Of a stretch of DNA of 64,000 nt, positions 32,616 through 41,274 are shown piece after piece. How positions within the stretch are numbered: position 1 is the first letter of the stretch; the number at the start of each line of letters is the position of its first letter. The DNA is from Bacteroidota bacterium (lineage in GTDB: Bacteria > Bacteroidota > Bacteroidia > Palsa-948). The notes below the pieces were generated by a model, which was not told where the DNA came from, made no database searches, and saw only the letters and a program-made list of their open reading frames with translations. The position numbers were made by a program, and so were the translations under genes. The stretch covers positions 1 to 64,000 of the forward strand of contig JACQAL010000013.1 in the NCBI GenBank assembly GCA_016195025.1, given 5' to 3'.

Positions 32616-33074
32616 GTGCGTCCGAGTTTCGATGATATATATATGGACTTAGCGCAAAACCTTGCGGAGCGTTCGCATTGCGTGAAAATAAAAGTGGGCG
32701 CGGTGCTCACGAAAGATACGCGCATTGTTTCGCTCGGATACAATGGTCCGCCTGCCGGAACACACAACTGCGATATAGAGTGGCCGAACGAGGGCTGCCC
32801 GCGCGACAGCAAAGGAGGTTGTTCGCTTGCGCTTCACGCGGAACAAAATGCAATCATCTACGCTTCGAAAAATAATGTGCCGCTTGAAAACTGTGTATTG
32901 TACATAACACTTGCACCTTGCCTTGCCTGCGCGAGAATAGTTTTTGCTTCGGGAATTAAAAAAATAATTTACCTGAACAGTTACGCGGAATACAAAGGAT
33001 TGAAAAGTGATGAAGGAATAGATTTTTTGCAGCGTTTCGGAATAGAAGTCGTGAAATACAAAAAGCAGCAGTAG
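32616..33074 (+). CDS. dCMP deaminase family protein
   Basis: 152 residues. I keep the GTG start because RPSFDDIYMDLAQNLAERS matches the family N-terminus; the next ATG would remove it. The zinc site is His-Ala-Glu (LHAEQNAI) plus PCLACA, and an extra Cys/His cluster (THNCDIEWPNEGCPRDSKGGC) matches the second zinc site of dCMP deaminases. It converts dCMP to dUMP for dTTP synthesis. A competence-type ComEB role is possible by name only. A hairpin terminator follows. Confidence 0.93.
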   Translation: MRPSFDDIYMDLAQNLAERSHCVKIKVGAVLTKDTRIVSLGYNGPPAGTHNCDIEWPNEGCPRDSKGGCSLALHAEQNAIIYASKNNVPLENCVLYITLAPCLACARIVFASGIKKIIYLNSYAEYKGLKSDEGIDFLQRFGIEVVKYKKQQ

Positions 33075-33082
33075 GCAGTTGC

Positions 33083-33125
33083 AGTTGGCAGTCCGCTGCT
33101 GCCTGCTGCCGCTGCCAACTTTTTC
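33083..33125 (+). terminator. Terminator-like hairpin made of GGCAGT/CTGCC repeats
   Basis: AGTTGGCAG (33083-33091) pairs with CTGCCAACT (33112-33120) and is followed by TTTTTCTT. The loop is filled with GCTGCC units. It ends two bases before the protease ATG, so it may also mask that start site. Confidence 0.65.
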
Positions 33126-33127
33126 TT

Positions 33128-34729
33128 ATGAATAACAAATTAAAAATAATTCTCCCGATAATTTTTGGAGTTCTCCTTGCTACCGGAATTTTCATCGGCT
33201 CCAAATTAAATTTTTCGGAAACGAGAATTCATTTTCTTCAGCCGGAAAAAAAATCTTCCGATAAACTGAACAGCGTTCTGAATTTTATCGAAGAGGAATA
33301 TGTGGACACGGTGAAGAAAAACGATTTGGTGGAGAAGGCGATTGTTTCCATGCTTCAGAATCTCGACCCGCATTCGGTTTATCTCACTCCGCAGGAAGTA
33401 AAAGAAATGCGCGAGCCGCTCGAAGGAAATTTTGAAGGAATCGGAATTGAATTTAATATTATCAAAGATACCATCAGAGTAATTTCCGTTATTGCCGGAG
33501 GACCCTCCGAAGCGCTTGGCATTCAGGCGGGAGATAAAATTGTGAGGATTGAAGGAAAAAATGCTGCCGGAACAAAAATAAAAAACAAAGAGGTGCTTGG
33601 AAAACTTCGCGGCAAAGGCGGAACAAAAGTTTCCATAAGCATTATGCGCGGCACTTCAAAAAAATTAATTGACTATACCATCACGCGCGGAAAAATTCCA
33701 ATCTACAGTGTTGATGCCGGCTATATGCTCAGCAAAAAAACCGGCTACATAAAAGTGAGCCGTTTTGCCGAAAACACGCACGAAGAATTTTTAGAGAAAG
33801 CATCGCATCTCCGCTCGCAGGGAATGGAAAATTTAATTTTGGATTTGCGCGGCAACGGAGGAGGATTGCTTTCTTCCGCCATAAAAATCTGTGATGAGTT
33901 CCTGGAAAAAGGAAAAGTAATTGTTTTCACCGAAGGAAAATCTCATCCGAAAGAAACCATTGAAGCAACCGATAAAGGAATTCTCACCGATACAAAATTA
34001 ATTGTGCTCATTGATGAATCATCGGCTTCTGCAAGTGAAATTGTTGCAGGCGCAATTCAGGATAATGACAGAGGAAGAATTATCGGCAGGCGTTCGTTCG
34101 GAAAAGGATTGGTGCAGCGCGAAACTATGTTTGCTGATAGTTCTGCCATTCGTTTAACGGTTGCCCGCTATTGCACGCCAACCGGCCGATGCATTCAGAA
34201 ACCTTACGGAAAAGATTTGGAAGATTATTACAGCGAAGAGTACAACCGCTATCAGCAAGGCGAGCTCATGCATGCCGACAGCATTCATCAGAAAGATACG
34301 CTGAAGTATAAAACTTCGCAGGGAAAAATTGTTTACGGTGGCGGAGGAATTACGCCCGATATTTTTGTTTCGCTTGACACAACCGGAAGAACTCCTTATC
34401 TCTCCGAACTTTTTGTGAAAGGCGCGTTCGATCAATTCGGTTTTGATTACGCGGATAAAAACAGGAAATCGCTTTCGAAAATGGATATGAAAAAATTTCA
34501 ATCATCATTTACCATTGATGAAAATCTTTTCAATGAATTTATTACTTACTCGGAAAAATTAGGAGTAAAATTAAATCCGCATGAAGCAGAAATTTCTAAA
34601 ACGCTTATCAAAAATCTTCTGAAAGCAAGCATTGCCCGGCAAATCTGGGGCAATGATGGTTTCTATCCAATACTAAACCAGGATGACAAAGCCATTTCAA
34701 AAGCAATTGAATTTTTTAATAAACAGTAG
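33128..34729 (+). CDS. S41 family C-terminal processing peptidase
   Basis: 533 residues. An N-terminal membrane anchor (5-24), a PDZ domain (about 95-180, GIGIEFNIIKDTIRVISVIA ... GLQAGD-like IQAGDKIVRIEG), and the protease core with the Ser/Lys dyad Ser301 (SSASASE) and Lys326 (SFGKG), 25 residues apart as in Prc/CtpA. It is periplasmic, inner-membrane tethered, and trims or degrades proteins from their C-termini. The C-terminal 150 residues are the helical extension common in Bacteroidota. In this setting it could act on envelope proteins; no direct tie to the T9SS is visible. Confidence 0.94.
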   Translation: MNNKLKIILPIIFGVLLATGIFIGSKLNFSETRIHFLQPEKKSSDKLNSVLNFIEEEYVDTVKKNDLVEKAIVSMLQNLDPHSVYLTPQEVKEMREPLEGNFEGIGIEFNIIKDTIRVISVIAGGPSEALGIQAGDKIVRIEGKNAAGTKIKNKEVLGKLRGKGGTKVSISIMRGTSKKLIDYTITRGKIPIYSVDAGYMLSKKTGYIKVSRFAENTHEEFLEKASHLRSQGMENLILDLRGNGGGLLSSAIKICDEFLEKGKVIVFTEGKSHPKETIEATDKGILTDTKLIVLIDESSASASEIVAGAIQDNDRGRIIGRRSFGKGLVQRETMFADSSAIRLTVARYCTPTGRCIQKPYGKDLEDYYSEEYNRYQQGELMHADSIHQKDTLKYKTSQGKIVYGGGGITPDIFVSLDTTGRTPYLSELFVKGAFDQFGFDYADKNRKSLSKMDMKKFQSSFTIDENLFNEFITYSEKLGVKLNPHEAEISKTLIKNLLKASIARQIWGNDGFYPILNQDDKAISKAIEFFNKQ

Positions 34730-34740
34730 AAAACTCTGAT

Positions 34741-36552
34741 TTATTTATAGTGTTGGAAAATTTTTTTCGCTTTTGCCTTTCCAATCACTTCCGCAATTTT
34801 TTCTTCAGATGTTTCTTTAATCTGGGCCACGGATTTGAATTCGCGCAAAAGTTTTTTAGCAGTTTTATCGCTGATTCCTTTTATCTGCGTAAGTTCTGAG
34901 CCAATACTTTCGCGCACTCTTCTTCCCCTGTGATGTTTTAATCCGAAACGGTGCGCTTCATCGCGCATCTGCTGAATAACTTTCAGCGTTTCAGATTTTT
35001 TGTTGAGATAAAGCGGAAGCGAATCTCCATGGTAAAAAATTTCTTCCAGTTTTTTTGCAATTCCAATCACAGGAATTTTTCCTGACAGCCCAAGCGTTTC
35101 TAAACTCTTTGCTGCAGCAGAAATTTGCCCTTTGCCTCCGTCAATAATAATTAATTGCGGCAAATCATTTGGAGTTTCCTCAAGCATTCGTTTGTATCTG
35201 CGATAAATTACTTCTTGCATCGAAGCAAAATCATCGGGACCTTCTACAGTTTTTATATTAAAGATTCTGTAATCTTTTTTGCTCGGTTTTACATTTCTAA
35301 AAACCACGCAGGCAGAAACCGGAAAGGTTCCCTGAATATTTGAATTGTCAAAGCACTCAATGTGCATAGGTAATTCTTTCAGGCGCAAGTCATTCATCAT
35401 TGTCCGTAAAATTCTTTCAGGATGCGTTTCTTTTTTGCTTTCGGAATATTTTTTCATCTTGTCATTCCTGTAATATTCCGCATTGCGCTCAGAAAGTTCA
35501 AGAAGTTTTTTCTTGTCACCAATTTTAGGAACTGTAATTTCTCCATCGGGAAAATTAAGGTCCAGCGGAAACGGGACAATAATTTCTTTCGTCTCGCTGT
35601 GAAAACGCTGTCGCAATTCGGCAATGGAAAGGAGAAGCAATTCCTCCTTTGTTTCTTCCAATTTCTTTTTTATTTCAAGAGTATGCGCCTGCACCACCGC
35701 TCCGTTCACAACTTTTAAATAATTTACGTAGCCGGCTTCTTCATCGGTGATGATTGAGAATACATCCGCATCTTCAATCGTAGGACTTACTATAACAGAA
35801 CGGCTCTGATATTTTTCAAGCGACTCTATTTTTTCTTTCAGCGACTGTGCGTTCTCGAAATCAAATTTTTCAGAATAGCTCCACATTAATTCTTTCAGTT
35901 GTTTTATCACCGAAGAAATATTTCCTCTGAGAATTTGTTTAATCTGGGCAATGTCGCTGTTGTATTCCTCTTCCGATTGAAATGCTTCGCATGGACCTTT
36001 GCAATTTTTCAAATGATACTCCAGACAAACTTTGAATTTCTTTTTCCCAATATTTTCTTTCGAAAGATTCAGGTTGCAGTTGCGCAGCTGATAAAGTTTA
36101 CGGATTAAATCGAGAATGGTATACATTGTTCGCAGCGAAGGATACGGGCCAAAATACTGCGAGCCATCACGGATAAAATTTCTTGTTTGAAAAATTCTCG
36201 GAAAGCGTTCGTTCTTCACACAAATCCACGGATATGTTTTATCATCCTTGAGCGCGGCATTATAGCGCGGCTGATATTTTTTTATGAGATTATTTTCCAG
36301 AAGCAACGCATCAAACTCCGTGCTTACAACTATATATTTTATTTCTGCAACGCTTGTTACGAGATAAAGAAGTTTTCCGTACGAATGATTTTTTGTGAAG
36401 TAAGATGAAACTCGTTTCCGTAAGCTCTTTGCTTTTCCTATATAAATAATTTTCCCGCGCTTGTCAAAATACTGGTAAACTCCGGGGTTGGCAGGAAGAT
36501 TTGAAAGCGTATTTCTCAGGTGAGAAAATTTATCTTTTGCTTCTTTTGGCAT
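34741..36552 (-). CDS. uvrC: Excinuclease ABC subunit C
   Basis: 603 residues, full length. The GIY-YIG nuclease is at the N-terminus (NPGVYQYFDKRGKIIYIGKA), a UVR helix pair at about 205-235, the RNase H-like nuclease with IECFDNSNIQGT and LIIIDGGKGQISAA, and helix-hairpin-helix motifs at the end (LTQIKGISDKTAKKLLREF). UvrC makes both incisions in nucleotide excision repair. It is convergent with the protease gene, 11 bases apart, and 20 bases downstream of the anti-sigma candidate on the same strand. Confidence 0.97.
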   Translation of the reverse strand: MPKEAKDKFSHLRNTLSNLPANPGVYQYFDKRGKIIYIGKAKSLRKRVSSYFTKNHSYGKLLYLVTSVAEIKYIVVSTEFDALLLENNLIKKYQPRYNAALKDDKTYPWICVKNERFPRIFQTRNFIRDGSQYFGPYPSLRTMYTILDLIRKLYQLRNCNLNLSKENIGKKKFKVCLEYHLKNCKGPCEAFQSEEEYNSDIAQIKQILRGNISSVIKQLKELMWSYSEKFDFENAQSLKEKIESLEKYQSRSVIVSPTIEDADVFSIITDEEAGYVNYLKVVNGAVVQAHTLEIKKKLEETKEELLLLSIAELRQRFHSETKEIIVPFPLDLNFPDGEITVPKIGDKKKLLELSERNAEYYRNDKMKKYSESKKETHPERILRTMMNDLRLKELPMHIECFDNSNIQGTFPVSACVVFRNVKPSKKDYRIFNIKTVEGPDDFASMQEVIYRRYKRMLEETPNDLPQLIIIDGGKGQISAAAKSLETLGLSGKIPVIGIAKKLEEIFYHGDSLPLYLNKKSETLKVIQQMRDEAHRFGLKHHRGRRVRESIGSELTQIKGISDKTAKKLLREFKSVAQIKETSEEKIAEVIGKAKAKKIFQHYK

Positions 36553-36572
36553 GAAGCACTAATTTACCAAAA

Positions 36573-37295
36573 CTATTTCAATGAATCAGGTTTTGCCGGA
36601 GCAGGAGTTTTTACTTTAGAAGAATCGGAAGAGGTTTTCCCTTTCTTGTTTTTCCTGAGTTTCTTTTCAAAAGCATTTTTATTTGCTTTTGAGGAATCAG
36701 ATGAAACAGGAGAATCCGGCTTTGCAGATGATTTATTTTTTCCGGATGTATCGGGCGGAAGAATAGTTGCGGGAGCGGGAACTGTATCTGAAATAGTTGG
36801 CGCAAGCAAAGAGATTTTAATTTTCTTTTCTTTCTTTGATTCTGCCGGATTGATTTTGGCTTTCTCTTTAAAATCCGCAATGAGAGAATCTGCTTTTCTT
36901 TCCTGCGCAGAAAGCGCAATGGTATCAACTTCTGTTTCGGCAGAAGTTTTCGGAGTATCAATTTTTACATTTGCAATTGCGGGCGAAGAATCGGCAACAA
37001 TTTTTTGCGTATCCGCCATTAATGTATTTGCAGAAACAGGAACTTCATTTTCTGCAGGAAGAGAAGAATAATATTGGATGAGTTTAAAAATTCCGAAGAC
37101 AAGAATTACTGACATCGCGGCAGCGGAAGAAATTAAAATAGTTTTCTTGCTGACTTTAACCTGCAATGTTTGACGTTCGTGCTTCAACAAAACCTCTACT
37201 TCACTCCAGTCAGCCGATGGAATATTTTTTTCGGAAGATTTCAATGTCTCAATTATAAACTTATCTAACTGCCCGGGTGTTTTCATTTTCATCAT
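36573..37295 (-). CDS. Single-pass membrane protein, candidate anti-sigma factor 2
   Basis: 240 residues. The cytoplasmic N-terminus (1-50) has PGQLDKFIIETLKSSE and the SADWSEVEVLL helix typical of small sigma-binding domains in Bacteroidota. One membrane helix lies at 51-74. The remainder is a Lys/Ser/Pro-rich, probably disordered periplasmic tail (SKKEKKIKIS, KNKKGKTSSDSSK). It overlaps the ECF sigma gene by ATGA (37292-37295), strong evidence that the two work together. No zinc anti-sigma motif (HxxxCxxC) is seen. The role as anti-sigma factor is inferred from context and topology. Confidence 0.6.
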   Translation of the reverse strand: MMKMKTPGQLDKFIIETLKSSEKNIPSADWSEVEVLLKHERQTLQVKVSKKTILISSAAAMSVILVFGIFKLIQYYSSLPAENEVPVSANTLMADTQKIVADSSPAIANVKIDTPKTSAETEVDTIALSAQERKADSLIADFKEKAKINPAESKKEKKIKISLLAPTISDTVPAPATILPPDTSGKNKSSAKPDSPVSSDSSKANKNAFEKKLRKNKKGKTSSDSSKVKTPAPAKPDSLK

Positions 37296-37873
37296 TGCGG
37301 AATCATTCGCGCAATATTTTTTCTGAGATTAAATTTTGCTTTTGATAAACTGTCTTTTGCCGTGTATTCGCTGATGTCGAGCAGTTTTGAAATTTCTCCA
37401 TACGAATAGCCGTCCATTTCATAAAGATTATATACTGCACGATATGAAGGAGATAATTGCTGAAGCGCTTTCACGATAATTTTTCTGTCTGCCGATTTCA
37501 TAATTTGTTCATCGGAAATTTCGGCAGTCACCGGTTTTTCCAAATCGCGGGCGTTCACCGTGCTGCTCACAAAATATTCCCGTTTGTTTGCGTGCATGTG
37601 GCGAATGGCTGAAGAAATTATTTCCTTTTGTATCCATTCTTCGAGAGAAATTTCGTTGCCGTCTTTTTTTCTTTTTGCATTTTCACCTGCAAAATGAGAA
37701 AAGTTGTTGAAAATATTTTTAAACCCATCCAGAAAAATTTCTTTTGCATCGGGGTGATTTTTTGAATAGCGGATGCATATCTCCATCATTCTTTCGGAAT
37801 AAATTTCACAGAGTGCGCGCTGGCTGGCGCGCTCATGTTTCATACAACCATGTATGATTTCTTCTTCGCTCAT
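37292..37873 (-). CDS. Diverged ECF-type RNA polymerase sigma factor 2
   Basis: 193 residues from the ATG at 37873; a GTG three codons upstream is the alternative. Region 4 is clear: QLSPSYRAVYNLYEMDGYSYGEISKLLDISEYTAKDSLSKA gives the helix-turn-helix with the GYSYGEIS core. Region 2 is recognisable but altered (HPDAKEIFLDGFKNIFNNFSHF). Between regions 2 and 4 there is a charged insertion (AGENAKRKKDGNEISLEEW). It should direct RNA polymerase to a small regulon. The gene is translationally coupled to the membrane partner downstream. The stimulus is unknown. Confidence 0.83.
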   Translation of the reverse strand: MSEEEIIHGCMKHERASQRALCEIYSERMMEICIRYSKNHPDAKEIFLDGFKNIFNNFSHFAGENAKRKKDGNEISLEEWIQKEIISSAIRHMHANKREYFVSSTVNARDLEKPVTAEISDEQIMKSADRKIIVKALQQLSPSYRAVYNLYEMDGYSYGEISKLLDISEYTAKDSLSKAKFNLRKNIARMIPQ

Positions 37874-37912
37874 CTGCTTCACGAAGTTATCGAATTTCCT
37901 ATTGGCGAAAAT

Positions 37913-37943
37913 AAAAAAGCCCCGAAATAAATTTCAGGGCTTT
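37913..37943 (-). terminator. Terminator after the anti-sigma 1 gene
   Basis: On minus AAAGCCCTGAAAT pairs with ATTTCGGGGCTTT with one mismatch, followed by a T-run. It separates the two sigma/partner pairs into two transcription units. Confidence 0.8.
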
Positions 37944-37959
37944 AGAAAGCATGGGTAAA

Positions 37960-38916
37960 TTACCTGTACAAGGTTACCGAACCTTTTTTTACATGTGGAA
38001 TGCCATCGGTTCCGGATGCCTGAATAAAATAAAGATAGACACCTTCTGGCGCATCGCTTCCGTTCATTAATTTTCCGTTCCAGTTTCCATCAATTGTTTT
38101 CCATTTATAAACAAACCGTCCTTTTGTATCAGTAATTGTTACTTCAATGGATGAAATGTTTTTTACTACAAGCGGATAAAAATAATCATCGTATCCGTCT
38201 CCATTCGGAGTAAATGCATTGGGAATAGAATCAATTCTTGAAACGGGTTTGGATTCGGTTTTGGAAATATCTTCCGGCTCTGAAGAATTATTTTCATTTA
38301 CATTGTTTGAACTTTCTTTACCGCTTGCAGAGGAATTATCTTTTGAGGAATTTGTTTTAGGGCTTTGATACTTATTCCATCGCACCATTCCTCCATCATC
38401 TTTTGAGGCGTTTCCATATTTATGCGATTCTGCAGACAAAGTTGCAGAAGAATTATCGGAAGAGGGAACCGTTGAGGAAGCATTTTCTCCGGAAGAAGAA
38501 TTGTTTTTTACAGAGTTATCATTAGCAGATTGATTGGAGGAATGAACAACCGGAGAATTTTTCTTTTCAGATTGTGTGGCGGAAGAATTCGCTGTTGGAT
38601 TATTTTCAGCCGTTAAATTATTTTCTGTGTTTGGAGAAGGTGAAACAACTTCGGTTTTGTTTTTACGTTCCGGCAGAGCGGTTGTAGTTTTATTTTCCGT
38701 ATGTGAAAAATACCAAACGCTGCCCGCAATTCCTGTAACAGCGACCGCTCCGGCAATAATTTTTCCCAACGCAAACTTGGCAGCAGTTCCTGCAGCGCTT
38801 CCAACTCCAGAAGAAATTCCGCTTTGAACATTTGCCCACACATTCGGGTTTACATCCGCTTCAAAATTCCGGAACTTCTCCTTAAAAAGTTTTTCTATGT
38901 TATCTTGATTCGTCAT
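37960..38916 (-). CDS. Membrane protein with anti-sigma-like N-terminus and T9SS type B-like C-terminal domain
   Basis: 318 residues, no signal peptide. The N-terminal 45 residues (NIEKLFKEKFRNFEADVNPNVW) match the short cytoplasmic segment of Bacteroidota sigma-linked membrane proteins. A single membrane helix spans about 48-70. A long Ser/Asn/Thr-rich linker (about 75-215) leads to a domain with the CHU_C/type B sorting pattern: SIPNAFTPNGDGYDDYFYPL, VTITDTKGRFVYKWKT, DGNWNGKLMNGSDAPEGVYL, KGSVTLYR. Such a domain on an inner-membrane protein is unusual, because type B domains normally target secreted proteins. The gene starts three bases after the ECF sigma stop. I infer an anti-sigma factor whose ectodomain may interact with T9SS parts. 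Confidence 0.7.
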   Translation of the reverse strand: MTNQDNIEKLFKEKFRNFEADVNPNVWANVQSGISSGVGSAAGTAAKFALGKIIAGAVAVTGIAGSVWYFSHTENKTTTALPERKNKTEVVSPSPNTENNLTAENNPTANSSATQSEKKNSPVVHSSNQSANDNSVKNNSSSGENASSTVPSSDNSSATLSAESHKYGNASKDDGGMVRWNKYQSPKTNSSKDNSSASGKESSNNVNENNSSEPEDISKTESKPVSRIDSIPNAFTPNGDGYDDYFYPLVVKNISSIEVTITDTKGRFVYKWKTIDGNWNGKLMNGSDAPEGVYLYFIQASGTDGIPHVKKGSVTLYR

Positions 38917-38919
38917 TAG

Positions 38920-39510
38920 TTAGTTGTCAGTTGATAGTTGTGTCGCTTCGTTTTTGATTTCCATTATTACTGCTCCTGCCATTGCCACTTCGCTTTTTAG
39001 CATATTCTGCAAATGAACTTTTGCGCGCGAGTATTGCGATTTAGATGTTCCTTCTGTAATTCCAAGTAACTCTCCGATTTCTTTGTGCGAATATCCTTCA
39101 ATGGCATACATATTAAAAACGGTTCTGAATCCAACGGGCAATTTCTGAATCATCCTGAGCAAATCTTTTTCATTTATTTTTTCTCCTATGTGATTATTTC
39201 CCGGAATCATATAGGTTGCATCTTCAATATCTATGTTCATTTGCATCGGTTTGTTTTTTCTCAACAGCGTAAGCGATTCGTTCATCACAATTTTCCGTAT
39301 CCATCCTTCGAGCGAGCCGCTGCCGCGAAAGGTTTCTATTTTTTCAAACACGCGGATGAAACTGTTCTGCAGCATGTCTTCAGCTTCTTCGCTTCGTTCG
39401 GCATACCTGAGGCAGATACCCATCATTTTGCGACTGAACTTTTCAAAGAGGGCTTTCTGAGCCGCTGGGTTCTTTGAAACACATCCTTTGAGAAGTTCTT
39501 CATCCGTCAT
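38920..39510 (-). CDS. ECF-type RNA polymerase sigma factor 1
   Basis: 196 residues. Region 2 is canonical (AERSEEAEDMLQNSFIRVFEKIETFRGSGSLEGWIRKIVMNE), and region 4 has KLPVGFRTVFNMYAIEGYSHKEIGELLGITEGTSKSQYSRA. The protein belongs to the sigma-70 ECF group; relatives such as SigP of Porphyromonas control T9SS genes, but orthology cannot be judged here. The last residues ATQLSTDN come from a GTTAGTTGTCAGTTGATAG-type repeat at the gene end. A -7 box TAGATTTG lies 53 bases upstream. It is paired with the membrane protein directly downstream. Confidence 0.9.
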   Translation of the reverse strand: MTDEELLKGCVSKNPAAQKALFEKFSRKMMGICLRYAERSEEAEDMLQNSFIRVFEKIETFRGSGSLEGWIRKIVMNESLTLLRKNKPMQMNIDIEDATYMIPGNNHIGEKINEKDLLRMIQKLPVGFRTVFNMYAIEGYSHKEIGELLGITEGTSKSQYSRAKVHLQNMLKSEVAMAGAVIMEIKNEATQLSTDN

Positions 39511-39563
39511 CCGACTCTGAGTTTTAGATGCAGTTTGGAAGCATTTGGTTGCATGGAATAATG

Positions 39564-39571
39564 CAAATCTA
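39564..39571 (-). promoter_or_regulatory. Bacteroidota -7 box for the ECF sigma 1 gene
   Basis: Minus strand TAGATTTG, 53 bases upstream of the start codon. No clear -33 element. Confidence 0.45.
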
Positions 39572-39632
39572 CCGATTTTAATTGAGTTTTGTTAAATAAA
39601 CCTAAAAGAGTAAATAAATTTTATTAGATTAC

Positions 39633-39662
39633 TTGACAATCTCTATTCTGAAATTACCTTTG
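39633..39662 (+). promoter_or_regulatory. Bacteroidota promoter for asd
   Basis: TTGACA (-33, 39633-39638) and TACCTTTG (-7, 39655-39662) with 19 bases between TTG and TA. This is the best consensus promoter in the window, about 43 bases upstream of the ATG. Confidence 0.75.
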
Positions 39663-39705
39663 CACGCTTAAATCATAAAAACCTCATTTTTATTCAAAAA
39701 ATCAA

Positions 39706-40695
39706 ATGAAAGTAGCAATTATAGGTGCAACAGGATTAGTTGGAAATGTAATGGTAAAAGTTCTTGAGGAAAGAACATTTCGTGTAACTGAATTTCTTCC
39801 CGTAGCATCCAAACGTTCCGTTGGAAGGGATGTAAGTTTTCGAGGACGTACTTATAAAGTAATGAGTATGGATGAAGCAATTACTCAGAAACCGCAGATT
39901 GCGTTGTTCTCTGCCGGCTCGGCAACTAGCATGGAATGGGCACATAAGTTTGCGAGCGCGGGTGCAGTGGTGATTGACAATTCTTCTGCATGGCGAATGC
40001 ACCCCGATATCAAACTCGTGATTCCTGAAATAAATGCGAATGTGATTAAGAAAAGAGACCGCATTATTGCAAATCCGAATTGCTCAACCATTCAAATGCT
40101 GATGCCTTTGTATCCGCTCTATAAAAAATATGGAATAAAAAGAATTGTTGTTTCTACTTATCAATCTGTAACAGGAACGGGTATGAGAGCCGTTGAACAA
40201 TTGATGAATGAGCGGAAAAATATTCCTTCTGAAAAAGTTTATCCTTTCCCGATTGACCTGAACATTATTCCGCAGATTGCTGATTTCAATGAAGAAGGTT
40301 ACACCAAAGAAGAAGTAAAAATGACGGAAGAAACTAAAAAAATTCTGGATGATAAAAAAGTGAAGGTTACTGCCACCTGCGTGCGCATTCCTGTAGTCGG
40401 AGGTCATAGCGAGTCAGTAAATGTGGAGTTCAAAAAAGAATTCAAAATAGAAGATGTACGCAGAATTCTTTCCGATACAAAAGGAGTAGCGCTGCAAGAT
40501 GATTTTCGCAACAGCAAATATCCCATGCCTATTTATGTTCAGAATAAGGACGATGTGTTTGTGGGAAGAATCCGCAGAGACAACACGCAACCCAAAACGC
40601 TAAACATGTGGAACTGTGCCGATAACCTTCGCAAAGGCGCTGCCACTAATGCAGTTCAGATTGCAGAATATATGGTTGCGAAAAAATTAGTTTGA
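39706..40695 (+). CDS. asd: Aspartate-semialdehyde dehydrogenase
   Basis: 329 residues. The NADP-binding loop IIGATGLVGNVMVKVL starts the protein; the catalytic Cys126 is in IANPNCSTIQM, and the substrate-binding segment VTATCVRIPVVGGHSESVNVEF contains the active-site His. It makes aspartate semialdehyde from aspartyl phosphate, feeding lysine/diaminopimelate, threonine and methionine synthesis. It has its own promoter and terminator and is a single-gene unit. Confidence 0.97.
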   Translation: MKVAIIGATGLVGNVMVKVLEERTFRVTEFLPVASKRSVGRDVSFRGRTYKVMSMDEAITQKPQIALFSAGSATSMEWAHKFASAGAVVIDNSSAWRMHPDIKLVIPEINANVIKKRDRIIANPNCSTIQMLMPLYPLYKKYGIKRIVVSTYQSVTGTGMRAVEQLMNERKNIPSEKVYPFPIDLNIIPQIADFNEEGYTKEEVKMTEETKKILDDKKVKVTATCVRIPVVGGHSESVNVEFKKEFKIEDVRRILSDTKGVALQDDFRNSKYPMPIYVQNKDDVFVGRIRRDNTQPKTLNMWNCADNLRKGAATNAVQIAEYMVAKKLV

Positions 40696-40711
40696 TAAAT
40701 TTTATTCTAAT

Positions 40712-40751
40712 AAACAGCCGCCAGTATTAAAAATATTAGCCGGCTGTTTTT
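40712..40751 (+). terminator. Rho-independent terminator after asd
   Basis: AAACAGCCG pairs with CGGCTGTTT, with inner AATATT pairing and a T-run, 16 bases after the asd stop. Confidence 0.85.
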
Positions 40752-40769
40752 ATTTAATCAAAAAATAAA

Positions 40770-41171
40770 ATGGGGCTCATAAAAGAATTCAAGCAGTTTG
40801 CCATGCGTGGCAATTTGGTTGATATGGCGGTTGCAGTGGTAATCGGAGCTTCATTCAATAAAGTAGTTTCTGCATTTATTGATGGAATGGTAATGCCGCT
40901 TATAGGAAAATTGTTTCTTGAAATAGATTTATCAAAAGTGAAATATATTCTTCAGCACGAAGTGAAGGATGGAGATAAAATTATTACTCCCGAAGTTGCT
41001 ATTCAGGTTGGAGGGTTTATGACGCAAATAATTGATTTCACCATTGTGGCATTCGCGCTGTTCTTGCTTGTAAAGGCAATGAATCGCATACGAAAAACAG
41101 AATCAACTTCAGCCACTAAAACAGAAATCCTTCTAACTGAAATTCGCGATTCAATTAAAGAGAAAAAGTAA
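40770..41171 (+). CDS. mscL: Large-conductance mechanosensitive channel MscL
   Basis: 133 residues. MGLIKEFKQFAMRGNLVDMAVAVVIG is the conserved amphipathic start and pore helix (NLVDMAVAVVIGASFNKVV). A periplasmic loop follows, then the second membrane helix (GFMTQIIDFTIVAFALFLLV) and the cytoplasmic helix with charged residues. It forms a homopentamer in the inner membrane and releases solutes on hypo-osmotic shock. The start is 18 bases after the asd terminator. Confidence 0.96.
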   Translation: MGLIKEFKQFAMRGNLVDMAVAVVIGASFNKVVSAFIDGMVMPLIGKLFLEIDLSKVKYILQHEVKDGDKIITPEVAIQVGGFMTQIIDFTIVAFALFLLVKAMNRIRKTESTSATKTEILLTEIRDSIKEKK

Positions 41172-41235
41172 AAACATCCTATCTAAATTCTAATTTTTAT
41201 AATTTTTTTAACAAACATTTATGCGTGATGACAGT

Positions 41236-41265
41236 TTGTCACACGCCCTCCTTTGATTATCTTTG
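41236..41265 (+). promoter_or_regulatory. Bacteroidota promoter for miaB, nearly leaderless
   Basis: TTG at 41236-41238, 19 bases, then TATCTTTG (41258-41265). The ATG at 41275 is only nine bases after the box, so the transcript has almost no leader. Confidence 0.65.
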
Positions 41266-41274
41266 TTCACTTTT

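Noticed and set aside
36611-36961. 116-residue minus frame inside the anti-sigma 2 gene
   Set aside because: Low-complexity shadow frame of the Lys/Ser-rich tail; no start signal.
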